DNA of 7,075 nt from CAZIVE01 sp964542435 (GTDB lineage: Bacteria; Bacteroidota; Bacteroidia; Bacteroidales; Tannerellaceae): assembly GCA_964542435.1 (NCBI GenBank), contig CAZIVE010000133.1:1-7075 (forward strand), given 5' to 3'. The position numbers were made by a program, and so were the translations under genes. Below the pieces are notes generated by a model. That model was not told the DNA's origin. It made no database searches and saw only the letters and a program-made list of their open reading frames with translations. Shown here piece after piece: positions 1 through 5,578 of this stretch (within the stretch, counting starts at the first letter, position 1; each line of letters starts with the position of its first letter).

Positions 1-13
1 CAATCCTACTATT

Positions 14-1399
14 TTATCGAATGGTTTGGCTGTCGATGAGCAGATGCTCGCCGTGGTTGTACTGATAGAGTCCAACGTAGATTTTGTTTTTGTCATCTTC
101 ACGCGGCGTGATGACCACGAAGTGCATGTTAATCGCATCCTGATCTGCAACAAGTCCATTTTCTGCATCCAAGGTGCGAATCTTCTTGTCAACCCAAGTG
201 CCCGTGTTCGCATAGACGCAGGCCTCGTTTTTAATGCTTGTATAGGTTTTTATCATTGGGATGTGCGTATGTCCGAAGATGACAATCCGAACGTTGGAGT
301 CGGGGTTCTGGAAATATTGTACATTCGACTGTTCGTCGATGAAAGCTGTCTTCAGACTGCCGATGACCGCTTCAGTCATATCGGTCATGACAGAAGCGTT
401 GTTGTATTTTAGACGTTTCTCCCAGTTGTTTTGTGTGAAAGCATTCTTGTACAAATCTACCGTTATCTTTCCGTTGGCGTCGTTATAGGGCAAAATATCA
501 TTCATGCTGTACGTACCCGTATAACCACCGACATTGGTTATGAATACTTTTTCTTCAAAACTGTTTCCTATCCAAATAAGGTTTTCCATACAATATTTCC
601 AACCATAATGATACAAAAAAAGTGCTTTCTGAGAGGCATCAGCTGATGTAAGACTGATGCTCGGAACTTTAGTCGCTGCACCCAGAGCAACCTGATTGAC
701 GAACGAGGTGGCAGCAATGCGCGCAAAGAAATATCCGGGAGGGAGCACACTGCCCGGGGCAATGTCTTGATTGTCGTAAGGATCGAGGTTACAGAAAAAG
801 TCATAACGATGGCCATGTTCAATGGCAATCTGCGGATAACCATCGGGATGATACGTGCCGATTAGATCGCGATCTTCATCTCGAGCCTGGTTGATTCCTG
901 GAAGGATGCTTTCAACCTTAGAGGTGTCGAACAGCATGTCATGGTTGCCCGGAACATAGGTAACCTTGATGGTTTTGTCTTTGATAATGTTGTTGAAAGC
1001 GTCAATCACAACCTTATTCGAGGAGGCGATCTTTTTGATAAAGTCAGCTTGAGTACCTCCGGAGTAGGTTGCCGTTCCCGCCGGAATATACCATTCGTCA
1101 AGTAAATCGCCTGCGATGACAAGTTCTTTCACTGTCTTTGAACTACGCACCTCATTGAGAAACTGCTCCAAACGCGAGAGATGTTTTATGGTTTCCGAAT
1201 ATGAGAGGTCCGGACCGAGATGAAGGTCGCTGATGACGACAATTTTCTCGCGACTCTGGTTGTCACTGACCGACATGTTGTCGAATGGATTCGTCGTTTC
1301 GGCAACAGAAGTGTTGTTGTCCTTATCGTTCGAATCGCAAGAATGAAGGAAGAATGACGTTATGCATAATGCTGCAATTGTAAAAAATAGTGTTTTCAT
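14..1399 (-). CDS. Metallophosphoesterase lipoprotein (calcineurin-like superfamily)
   Basis: Predicted 461-residue lipoprotein acting outside the cytoplasm, hydrolysing an unidentified phosphate ester. Residues 1-21 are a type II signal peptide: charged start, hydrophobic core and lipobox LHSC with Cys21 as lipidation site, then a polar Asp/Asn-rich linker. The superfamily metal motifs follow in order: SDLH (Asp58, His60), GDLLDEW (Asp98), GNHD (151-154), EHGHRYD (194-200) and FGHTHIP (375-381). The set is complete, so it is probably active. About 175 residues between the last two histidine motifs likely form a cap or insertion. The frame stays open upstream to 1540, but starting there would bury the signal peptide behind 47 residues, so ATG 1399 is chosen; no clear ribosome binding site precedes it. 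The UDP-diacylglucosamine hydrolase LpxH shares the fold, but LpxH is cytoplasmic and shorter, so that role is unlikely. It is divergent from the membrane AraC gene. The family call is firm; the substrate is unknown. Confidence 0.88.
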   Translation of the reverse strand: MKTLFFTIAALCITSFFLHSCDSNDKDNNTSVAETTNPFDNMSVSDNQSREKIVVISDLHLGPDLSYSETIKHLSRLEQFLNEVRSSKTVKELVIAGDLLDEWYIPAGTATYSGGTQADFIKKIASSNKVVIDAFNNIIKDKTIKVTYVPGNHDMLFDTSKVESILPGINQARDEDRDLIGTYHPDGYPQIAIEHGHRYDFFCNLDPYDNQDIAPGSVLPPGYFFARIAATSFVNQVALGAATKVPSISLTSADASQKALFLYHYGWKYCMENLIWIGNSFEEKVFITNVGGYTGTYSMNDILPYNDANGKITVDLYKNAFTQNNWEKRLKYNNASVMTDMTEAVIGSLKTAFIDEQSNVQYFQNPDSNVRIVIFGHTHIPMIKTYTSIKNEACVYANTGTWVDKKIRTLDAENGLVADQDAINMHFVVITPREDDKNKIYVGLYQYNHGEHLLIDSQTIR

Positions 1400-1431
1400 T
1401 TTACCCGTTATTATTAAAATTACATTTGATG

Positions 1432-1461
1432 CAAATATCAAAGGAAACTGAGAAACTTCAA
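1432..1461 (-). promoter_or_regulatory. Candidate promoter of the metallophosphoesterase gene
   Basis: On the minus strand GATATTTG (1439 to 1432) matches the Bacteroidetes -7 consensus TAnnTTTG at all but the first base. A TTG (1461 to 1459) lies 19 nt upstream, close to the usual spacing for the -33 element. Transcription would begin near 1425, leaving a leader of about 25 nt before ATG 1399. This is a consensus match only. Confidence 0.35.
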
Positions 1462-1514
1462 TGGCCGACGATGTAGCAATATCACAACGCAATGTTTCAT
1501 AAACACAAAATGAA

Positions 1515-1555
1515 GTTCCAAAATCACAAATTCGGACCATTTAGTGATTTTGAAC
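1515..1555. repeat. Inverted repeat, candidate operator
   Basis: The left arm (1515-1527, GTTCCAAAATCAC) and right arm (1544-1555, GTGATTTTGAAC) are reverse complements over 12 bases, apart from one extra C in the left arm; the inner CAAAATCAC/GTGATTTTG pairing is 9 perfect base pairs. The 16-nt centre is not symmetrical. It has no T-tract and lies between two gene starts, so it is not a terminator. A protein-binding site serving one or both divergent genes is the most natural reading, unproven. Confidence 0.5.
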
Positions 1556-1566
1556 CGGGAAAGCGC

Positions 1567-1596
1567 TTGTGCTATATCTTAAAATTTGTTTCTTTG
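1567..1596 (+). promoter_or_regulatory. Candidate promoter of the membrane AraC gene
   Basis: TTTCTTTG (1589-1596) matches the -7 consensus TAnnTTTG with one mismatch, and TTG (1567-1569) lies 19 nt upstream as a possible -33 element. Transcription would start near 1603, just ahead of ATG 1620. If right, the possible GTG start at 1569 would lie upstream of the transcript and could not be used. Confidence 0.35.
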
Positions 1597-1619
1597 CAAA
1601 AAGGAAAAAGAATGAAAGT

Positions 1620-2753
1620 ATGTTAGGCCATTTTTATATAGCGACTGTTTATACTGCCTTGGCGGTGATGTTTCTTTCCTCCGTCACGCTGTTCATCTGT
1701 CGCAAAAGCGGCGACCGTTCTCGAATGATTCTCTGTGCGGTTATTTTCCTTTCTGTATTCAATTACTTTCCGAAGTTACTCAACATCCTCGACGGCAGCA
1801 ACGCAGTGCAAGTAATGAATGTCCCAATGCTTACGCTTGCGATTTTCATGATTATCTCTTATATCACATATCCTATAGAAGTTATTTCACCCGGCTGGAT
1901 TACTCTCAAAAGACTGTTGCTGCTTTATTCGCCGGTAGCTGTGATATTTCTTTTCTACGGTTTAACTCTTGCTTTCGGTGTAACATATCCGGAATACAAC
2001 AATTTGCTTCAAATTCTGCCACATGCCGATGAATTCAATGTGTGGTTTCGCTTGCTGCTTTGTGTTCTCATGTTTCTGCCTCTGCTGATCATTTTCTTCA
2101 TTCCCTATACACGCATCTACAGTAACACGGATAAAACGTGGGTCAGAGTTTATGTGATCCTTTATGCCATTGACATTGTATCGTATTTGGCTGTCCTTGC
2201 CATTCATGGTCTTCTGATGGCTGTCATTTACTTCCACATCAGTATGCTGATCACACTCATCAGAATTTATATGGAATTAGTCTATCGAATCGTGGATAAG
2301 AATGTATCAAAGCAGATGATTCTGGATAAAGATGAGAACGATCAGAACATCCTTGGAAGAGATTTAAATAGGAAAGAAAACCCAGTGATAGACGGAGGGA
2401 ATTCAGAGAATGATCTGTTCGTGAATCTACAGAAATTCATGAAAACGAACCAGGCATGGCGCGATCCGAACATCTCGCTTAGCATGCTGACTGAGAAATT
2501 AAGAACGAATCGCACGACACTCTCCAAAGCAATTCACGACAGCGGCAAAGAGAATTTCTCAGTCTATATCAATGAGATGCGTATATCTGACTTCATCTCT
2601 TTGATGAACTCCCGTAAGAATATCAGCATCAAAGAGGCTTTTTTCGTCAGCGGTTATCGTTCACGTACAACCGCTCTCCGTAATTTCAAAGCCATAATAG
2701 GTCAGATTCCTTCGGACTATTTCGGGAGAAACAGCGATGAAGTAGAGTGGTGA
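1620..2753 (+). CDS. Membrane-anchored AraC-family transcriptional regulator
   Basis: A 377-residue protein joining an integral-membrane sensor to a DNA-binding domain. Residues 1 to about 220 hold six or seven hydrophobic spans (roughly 5-27, 36-54, 68-86, 100-120, 142-163, 175-220). A polar charged linker (about 225-265) leads to a C-terminal AraC-type double helix-turn-helix (about 265-370). The second helix-turn-helix is visible as ISIKEAFFVSGYRSRTTALR, ending in the family-typical GQIPSDYF. The spans would keep the regulator at the inner membrane, where it may sense an envelope or membrane signal; the ligand is unknown. The frame opens with a GTG at 1569, but ATG 1620 is preferred: it starts just before the first hydrophobic span and follows an A/G-rich stretch (AAAGGAAAAAG), whereas the GTG adds a basic segment. 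It is divergent from the lipoprotein gene, a plausible target, and ends 14 nt from the stop of a convergent second AraC gene. Confidence 0.85.
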   Translation: MLGHFYIATVYTALAVMFLSSVTLFICRKSGDRSRMILCAVIFLSVFNYFPKLLNILDGSNAVQVMNVPMLTLAIFMIISYITYPIEVISPGWITLKRLLLLYSPVAVIFLFYGLTLAFGVTYPEYNNLLQILPHADEFNVWFRLLLCVLMFLPLLIIFFIPYTRIYSNTDKTWVRVYVILYAIDIVSYLAVLAIHGLLMAVIYFHISMLITLIRIYMELVYRIVDKNVSKQMILDKDENDQNILGRDLNRKENPVIDGGNSENDLFVNLQKFMKTNQAWRDPNISLSMLTEKLRTNRTTLSKAIHDSGKENFSVYINEMRISDFISLMNSRKNISIKEAFFVSGYRSRTTALRNFKAIIGQIPSDYFGRNSDEVEW

Positions 2754-2767
2754 AGTGAATAATTATC

Positions 2768-3685
2768 TTATTTGATGCTCTGATATTCCTTCGGCGTATA
2801 GCCAGTAAATTTTTTAAAATAGCGGCCAAAGAGAGACTGACTGGTGAAGTTGAGCATCTCACTGATCTGTAGAATGGTATATTCTTTGCTGCGCAACAAC
2901 TGTTTAGCCTCTGCAATGACGAAAAGGTCGATGTGCTCGCCTGCAAAATTGCCGCTGATGTCACGGATGACGCGTGATAGATAACGAGGCGTAACGCATA
3001 GCTTTCCTGCATAGAAGTTGATGTTCCGCTCGTGTGTGTAATTCTCTTGAAGCAGTTCCATGAAACGGTTGAAGAGATCTTGCTGACGTGATACATTCAG
3101 CGGTTGAATCTTTTCTGGGTGTAGTGCTTTGATATATTGGGAATAGACGATGAAGGCAATTGATTGCAGATAACCTTTGGCGATCTCGCCTTGGAGCAGG
3201 TCATCCATGTGGCTTTTCAACCGTTCCTTCAGAAGTTTGTAAAGAGAGATGCATTCGTTCATGCAGAAGTCGGAGAGGTGACAGATCGGACTGGTGATCA
3301 TGTCCTTCTGCAGTTCCGACATCACAAATCCGTTGAATATGGGGAAATAAAATTTTTCATCCATCGCGATAAGCACAAAACTGATGTCATGACTGATGTT
3401 GGTAACTTCTGCAAACAGTCCGCTTTTCATAAAGATGACGTCGTTTTTCTTCATGTGGTACTGTTGCATATTGCTGACGAGACTCACTTCGCCTTCGAGA
3501 CAGAAGAAGATCATCATGGTGGAAGAGAGTTTGATGGGATTGTTTATGAAGTCGGAAGTCTCTTTCCCGTCCCATTTGATATCCTTTTCAAAGTTATCAT
3601 GTAGTATTAGCGAATCGCCCATGAAAGCCACCATCTGATTTTCCGGCAGTGTCTTTGCGTCTAAAGTTATGTACGGTCTTTTCAT
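2768..3685 (-). CDS. AraC-family transcriptional regulator with cupin-like sensor domain
   Basis: A 305-residue soluble transcription factor. The N-terminal half is predicted to be a cupin-like ligand-binding domain; a typical stretch is around residues 60-92, with EGEVSL followed by KKNDVIFMKSG, the beta-hairpin pattern seen in AraC sensor domains. A helical linker (about 140-200) precedes the AraC double helix-turn-helix (about 203-305). The first helix-turn-helix includes KLCVTPRYLSRVIRDISG, and the second ILQISEMLNFTSQSLFGRYF, ending in the signature FTGYTPKEYQ. Length and layout are normal for the family and the gene looks intact. The start ATG 3685 begins MKRPYITL and has no obvious Shine-Dalgarno sequence, which is usual in Bacteroidota. 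It is divergent from a secreted esterase 140 nt away, the classic arrangement of a regulator with its target, so control of the esterase and of itself is a reasonable inference. The ligand is unknown. Confidence 0.88.
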   Translation of the reverse strand: MKRPYITLDAKTLPENQMVAFMGDSLILHDNFEKDIKWDGKETSDFINNPIKLSSTMMIFFCLEGEVSLVSNMQQYHMKKNDVIFMKSGLFAEVTNISHDISFVLIAMDEKFYFPIFNGFVMSELQKDMITSPICHLSDFCMNECISLYKLLKERLKSHMDDLLQGEIAKGYLQSIAFIVYSQYIKALHPEKIQPLNVSRQQDLFNRFMELLQENYTHERNINFYAGKLCVTPRYLSRVIRDISGNFAGEHIDLFVIAEAKQLLRSKEYTILQISEMLNFTSQSLFGRYFKKFTGYTPKEYQSIK

Positions 3686-3696
3686 TTTCTATAATG
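3686..3696. repeat. Direct repeat, copy 1
   Basis: TTTCTATAATG lies directly upstream of the AraC start codon. It matches the copy at 3740-3750 at 10 of 11 bases, 54 bp apart. It is placed between the predicted minus-strand transcription start and the ATG, where a bound regulator could repress. Confidence 0.4.
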
Positions 3697-3706
3697 GTTG
3701 ACGATT

Positions 3707-3714
3707 CAAAAATA
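3707..3714 (-). promoter_or_regulatory. Candidate -7 box of the cupin AraC gene
   Basis: Read on the minus strand this is TATTTTTG, a full match to TAnnTTTG, about 22 nt upstream of ATG 3685. I see no TTTG-like -33 element at the usual distance, and the surroundings are A/T-rich, so a chance match is possible. Confidence 0.35.
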
Positions 3715-3739
3715 CAAAAAAGTTCCTTGTCTGATTTAC

Positions 3740-3750
3740 TTTCCATAATG
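3740..3750. repeat. Direct repeat, copy 2
   Basis: TTTCCATAATG differs from the copy at 3686-3696 at one base. It sits near the expected -33 region of the minus-strand AraC promoter. AraC-family proteins commonly bind direct repeats, so the pair may be half-sites for autoregulation; at 11 bases in A/T-rich DNA, chance is not excluded. Confidence 0.4.
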
Positions 3751-3760
3751 CAAAAGTTTG

Positions 3761-3775
3761 TGTACCCAAAGTACA
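3761..3775. promoter_or_regulatory. TGTAC-N5-GTACA inverted repeat, candidate operator
   Basis: A perfect 5-bp inverted repeat with a 5-nt spacer (TGTACCCAAAGTACA). It ends 22 nt before the -7 box of the esterase gene, so it covers the region where a -33 element would be expected and none is seen. That position suits an activator contacting RNA polymerase. The likely candidate is the divergent AraC protein, although that family more often uses direct repeats. Confidence 0.4.
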
Positions 3776-3797
3776 ATATTAACCCTTGAATCATTTC

Positions 3798-3805
3798 TAT
3801 CTTTG
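3798..3805 (+). promoter_or_regulatory. -7 promoter box of the esterase gene
   Basis: TATCTTTG is an exact match to the Bacteroidetes consensus TAnnTTTG, ending 20 nt before ATG 3826. There is no TTG or TTTG 19-21 nt upstream, so the promoter appears to lack a -33 box and may depend on an activator. The same octamer occurs at 5013-5020. Confidence 0.5.
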
Positions 3806-3825
3806 TTTCCTATATATTTAAAACA

Positions 3826-4839
3826 ATGAAGAAGATACTGTTTCTACTAATAGGTCTGATGACCTTCGGTTTTACCATGGCCCAGTCAAAGATTACACGC
3901 GACACGTATGTATATGCTATCAAAGGTGACGATACGCTTCATCTGGATCTCTATGTCGATCATTCCGTGCAGGTGAAGGGAAAGCGTCCGGTCATGATTT
4001 ATATTCATGGCGGTGGATTTTCTACAGGCAGTCGTAAGAATGTCGCTCAGGAAATTTTCAACCGTCATCTTGCAGAGAAGGGATTTCTTTCTGTCTCCAT
4101 CGATTATCGTTTGGCCCTTGGGCAAGACCTGTCGCTTCCAAACGGCAATAAATATAAGATCAAAGGGACAGAAGATGCGGTCCGCATTGCCAATGAGGAT
4201 GTCGTTTCCGCCACTAATTATATTCTGAGCAAAGCCAACGAATGGCAGGCTGATTCATCGACTATCCTCATTTCCGGAGGAAGTGCAGGCGCCATTTCTG
4301 CGCTCTCATTGGAATATGACATCTGCAACGGTGCGGATTATACGAAGGCCCTGCCTCAGGGATTCAATTATGCAGGTGTCGTATCACAGGCTGGAGCGAT
4401 TCCGTCGAAGAACGACACTTTGGTATGGAAGCAGAAACCTTGTCCGGTATGGTTCATTCACGGCAGCAAAGACACGACTGTACCTTTCGAACGTGGCGTT
4501 ATAGCAGGCGACACTTGGTTCGGGACGAAATACCTGAGTCCGCAGTTCGATGCCATGAAAGTTCCTCATTGGACGTATGTCGAGAAAGGTGCCGACCATG
4601 TTATGGCCATGAAGGCACTGACCGACAATCTGGAAGAGATGGATAAGTTTTATCGTTGTTTTATTGTCAACAAATGCAAGACATCTGCTTATACGGAATG
4701 GGCCGACGAAGTTCCCGCAGATATGACGTCCATCGATCAGATGATCAAATATGTCCCGCTTTATATCATCGGCTTCGGCAAGTATATGGAAGAGTTGGGG
4801 ACTCAATCCTTTGAGAAGCCGAAGGGCGTTATTTATTAA
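3826..4839 (+). CDS. Secreted alpha/beta-hydrolase esterase
   Basis: A 337-residue hydrolase of the hormone-sensitive-lipase/carboxylesterase branch of the alpha/beta-hydrolase fold, predicted to cleave carboxylic esters in the periplasm or outside the cell. Residues 1 to about 20 are a Sec signal peptide (MKKILFLLIGLMTFGFTMAQ); there is no cysteine at the cleavage region, so it is not a lipoprotein. The oxyanion-hole motif HGGG is at 61-64, the nucleophile elbow GGSAG at 151-155 with Ser153, then Asp216 in HGSKDTTVP and His258 in GADHVM, so a full catalytic triad is present. Bacteroidota often use such enzymes to remove acetyl or feruloyl groups from dietary polysaccharides, but no SusC/SusD or glycosidase gene lies nearby to support that here. 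The last 60 residues fall outside the core fold. It is divergent from an AraC regulator that probably controls it. Fold and triad are firm; the substrate is unknown. Confidence 0.87.
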   Translation: MKKILFLLIGLMTFGFTMAQSKITRDTYVYAIKGDDTLHLDLYVDHSVQVKGKRPVMIYIHGGGFSTGSRKNVAQEIFNRHLAEKGFLSVSIDYRLALGQDLSLPNGNKYKIKGTEDAVRIANEDVVSATNYILSKANEWQADSSTILISGGSAGAISALSLEYDICNGADYTKALPQGFNYAGVVSQAGAIPSKNDTLVWKQKPCPVWFIHGSKDTTVPFERGVIAGDTWFGTKYLSPQFDAMKVPHWTYVEKGADHVMAMKALTDNLEEMDKFYRCFIVNKCKTSAYTEWADEVPADMTSIDQMIKYVPLYIIGFGKYMEELGTQSFEKPKGVIY

Positions 4840-4919
4840 GTTTTTCATATATAAATCGGTTGTGAAAAGTCTATATGGATGGACATGCCGAATGCATTTT
4901 TGTAAGGTTTAGGTAACTT

Positions 4920-4953
4920 AATGGTAGTCCTGATGTGAATCACGACTACCATT
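4920..4953. terminator. Hairpin downstream of the esterase, possible terminator
   Basis: The arms AATGGTAGTC (4920-4929) and GACTACCATT (4944-4953) pair perfectly over 10 bp. The 14-nt centre contains a further GTG-AAT-CAC mini-hairpin (4935-4943) that would stack on the right arm, leaving a 5-nt bulge. The plus strand continues TTGTATCTTCT, which is only moderately T-rich, and the stem is only 40% GC, so intrinsic termination would be weak. It lies 80 nt after the esterase stop. A protein-binding palindrome is the alternative. Confidence 0.45.
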
Positions 4954-5012
4954 TGTATCTTCTACATCATAGAAAAAAGTGGAGCAGATGGTGAGGTTAT
5001 GGAAATATAACC

Positions 5013-5020
5013 TATCTTTG
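5013..5020 (+). promoter_or_regulatory. -7 promoter box truncated by the gap
   Basis: TATCTTTG is an exact TAnnTTTG match ending one base before the first N. No -33 TTTG is visible at the normal distance. It points rightwards and implies that a transcript starts inside the gap, probably for the DUF2442 gene or for an unseen gene ahead of it. Confidence 0.45.
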
Positions 5021-5021
5021 T

Positions 5022-5121
5022 NNNNNNNNNNNNNNNNNNNNNNNNNNNNNNNNNNNNNNNNNNNNNNNNNNNNNNNNNNNNNNNNNNNNNNNNNNNNNNN
5101 NNNNNNNNNNNNNNNNNNNNN
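5022..5121. other. Assembly gap (100 Ns)
   Basis: Exactly 100 unknown bases. This round number is a common scaffolding placeholder, so the true length is probably unknown. The gap hides the start of the DUF2442 gene and possibly more. Confidence 0.97.
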
Positions 5122-5529
5122 ATAGATAAAATATGGCTTACGGATACAGCTGTGTGGATACGAACAGCTGATGGCTCGGAAAGTAGCGAGAGTTTTTCCG
5201 ATTATCCTCGTTTGAAGAATGCAACGAAAGATCAGCTTGGTCATTTCGTGACAGACGATTTTGGCATCCATTGGCCTGATATAGATGAGGACTTGAGTTT
5301 TGAATCTTTTTTCCATCAGAAGAATACGACGCCTCTTTATAGGCTTTTTATGGAACATCCCGAATTGAATGCCTCGGGTGTGGCGCGACGGTTGGGTATG
5401 AAACAGAGTCTGCTTGCCGCTTATATTTCCGGCGCCAAGAAACCTTCACAAGAGAGGCTGGCGGAAATCCTTGATATGATTCATCGTATCGGTGAAGAAA
5501 TATGTAAGGTTAAGATTGAAACTTTGTAA
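5122..5529 (+). CDS. DUF2442 domain protein with C-terminal helix-turn-helix, 5' end missing
   Basis: The frame is open from the first base after the gap, giving 135 visible residues. The first ten (IDKIWLTDTA) look like genuine family sequence, so the gene starts inside the gap; the internal GTG at 5152 should not be taken as the start. About 60 residues match the DUF2442 pattern as I know it: short beta-strands, FSDYPRLKNAT, then GIHWPDIDEDL. A C-terminal segment resembles a small DNA-binding helix-turn-helix: NASGVARRLGMKQSLLAAYI followed by SGAKKPSQERLAEIL. The function is not established. DUF2442 genes often sit directly after DUF4160 genes, and toxin-antitoxin-like roles have been suggested; by analogy this protein could be the DNA-binding partner and autoregulator. 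No partner is visible, but one could lie in the gap. mtgA follows after 49 nt and probably has its own promoter. The family call is good; the role is open. Confidence 0.8.
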   Translation: MDKIWLTDTAVWIRTADGSESSESFSDYPRLKNATKDQLGHFVTDDFGIHWPDIDEDLSFESFFHQKNTTPLYRLFMEHPELNASGVARRLGMKQSLLAAYISGAKKPSQERLAEILDMIHRIGEEICKVKIETL

Positions 5530-5555
5530 CTATGAAACTTTTCTTCGTAACTTCG
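5523..5555 (+). promoter_or_regulatory. Candidate promoter of mtgA-lipB
   Basis: TTTG (5523-5526, overlapping the end of the DUF2442 gene) and TAACTTCG (5548-5555, one mismatch to TAnnTTTG) are separated by 21 nt, near the Bacteroidetes spacing. Transcription would start near 5562, shortly before the mtgA ATG at 5579. This would let mtgA-lipB be expressed independently of the upstream gene. Confidence 0.4.
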
Positions 5556-5578
5556 CGGCCGGAAAAAGAACATAGAAT

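Larger units (their letters stand above)
1400..1619. promoter_or_regulatory. Divergent intergenic regulatory region (lipoprotein / membrane AraC)
   Basis: This 220-nt spacer lies between two divergent genes and should hold both promoters. I see candidate Bacteroidetes-type promoter elements on each strand and an inverted repeat at 1515-1555, listed separately. There is no convincing small gene: the only short reading frame with an ATG on the plus strand (1461-1502) would encode 13 residues. The minus-strand frame stays open across part of the spacer, but as an extension of the lipoprotein it would disrupt the signal peptide. Confidence 0.7.
4840..5021. other. Intergenic region before the assembly gap
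   Basis: These 182 nt carry no convincing gene: short ATG frames are about 13 codons or fewer and have no recognisable features. They contain the hairpin at 4920-4953 and, at the very edge of the gap, a promoter box. With the following 100 Ns, 282 nt lie between identifiable coding sequences. Confidence 0.7.

Noticed and set aside
1400..1540. N-terminal extension of the minus-strand phosphoesterase to 1540
   Set aside because: It would put 47 residues before a clear lipoprotein signal peptide, and candidate promoter elements lie within it.
1561..1568. AAGCGCTT palindrome
   Set aside because: A single 8-bp palindrome with no second copy nearby is easily chance.
1569..1619. GTG start for the membrane AraC gene
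   Set aside because: It adds a basic segment before the first hydrophobic span and overlaps the candidate promoter; ATG 1620 fits better.
3164..3604. 146-codon plus-strand open frame
   Set aside because: It lies wholly inside the well-supported AraC gene on the other strand and has no recognisable domain.
4384..4848. 154-codon minus-strand open frame
   Set aside because: It is antisense to the esterase, which has an intact signal peptide and catalytic triad; the translated product resembles no family I recognise.
5152..5529. Complete 125-codon gene starting at GTG 5152
   Set aside because: In-frame codons back to the gap encode plausible DUF2442 sequence, so the true start lies in the Ns.
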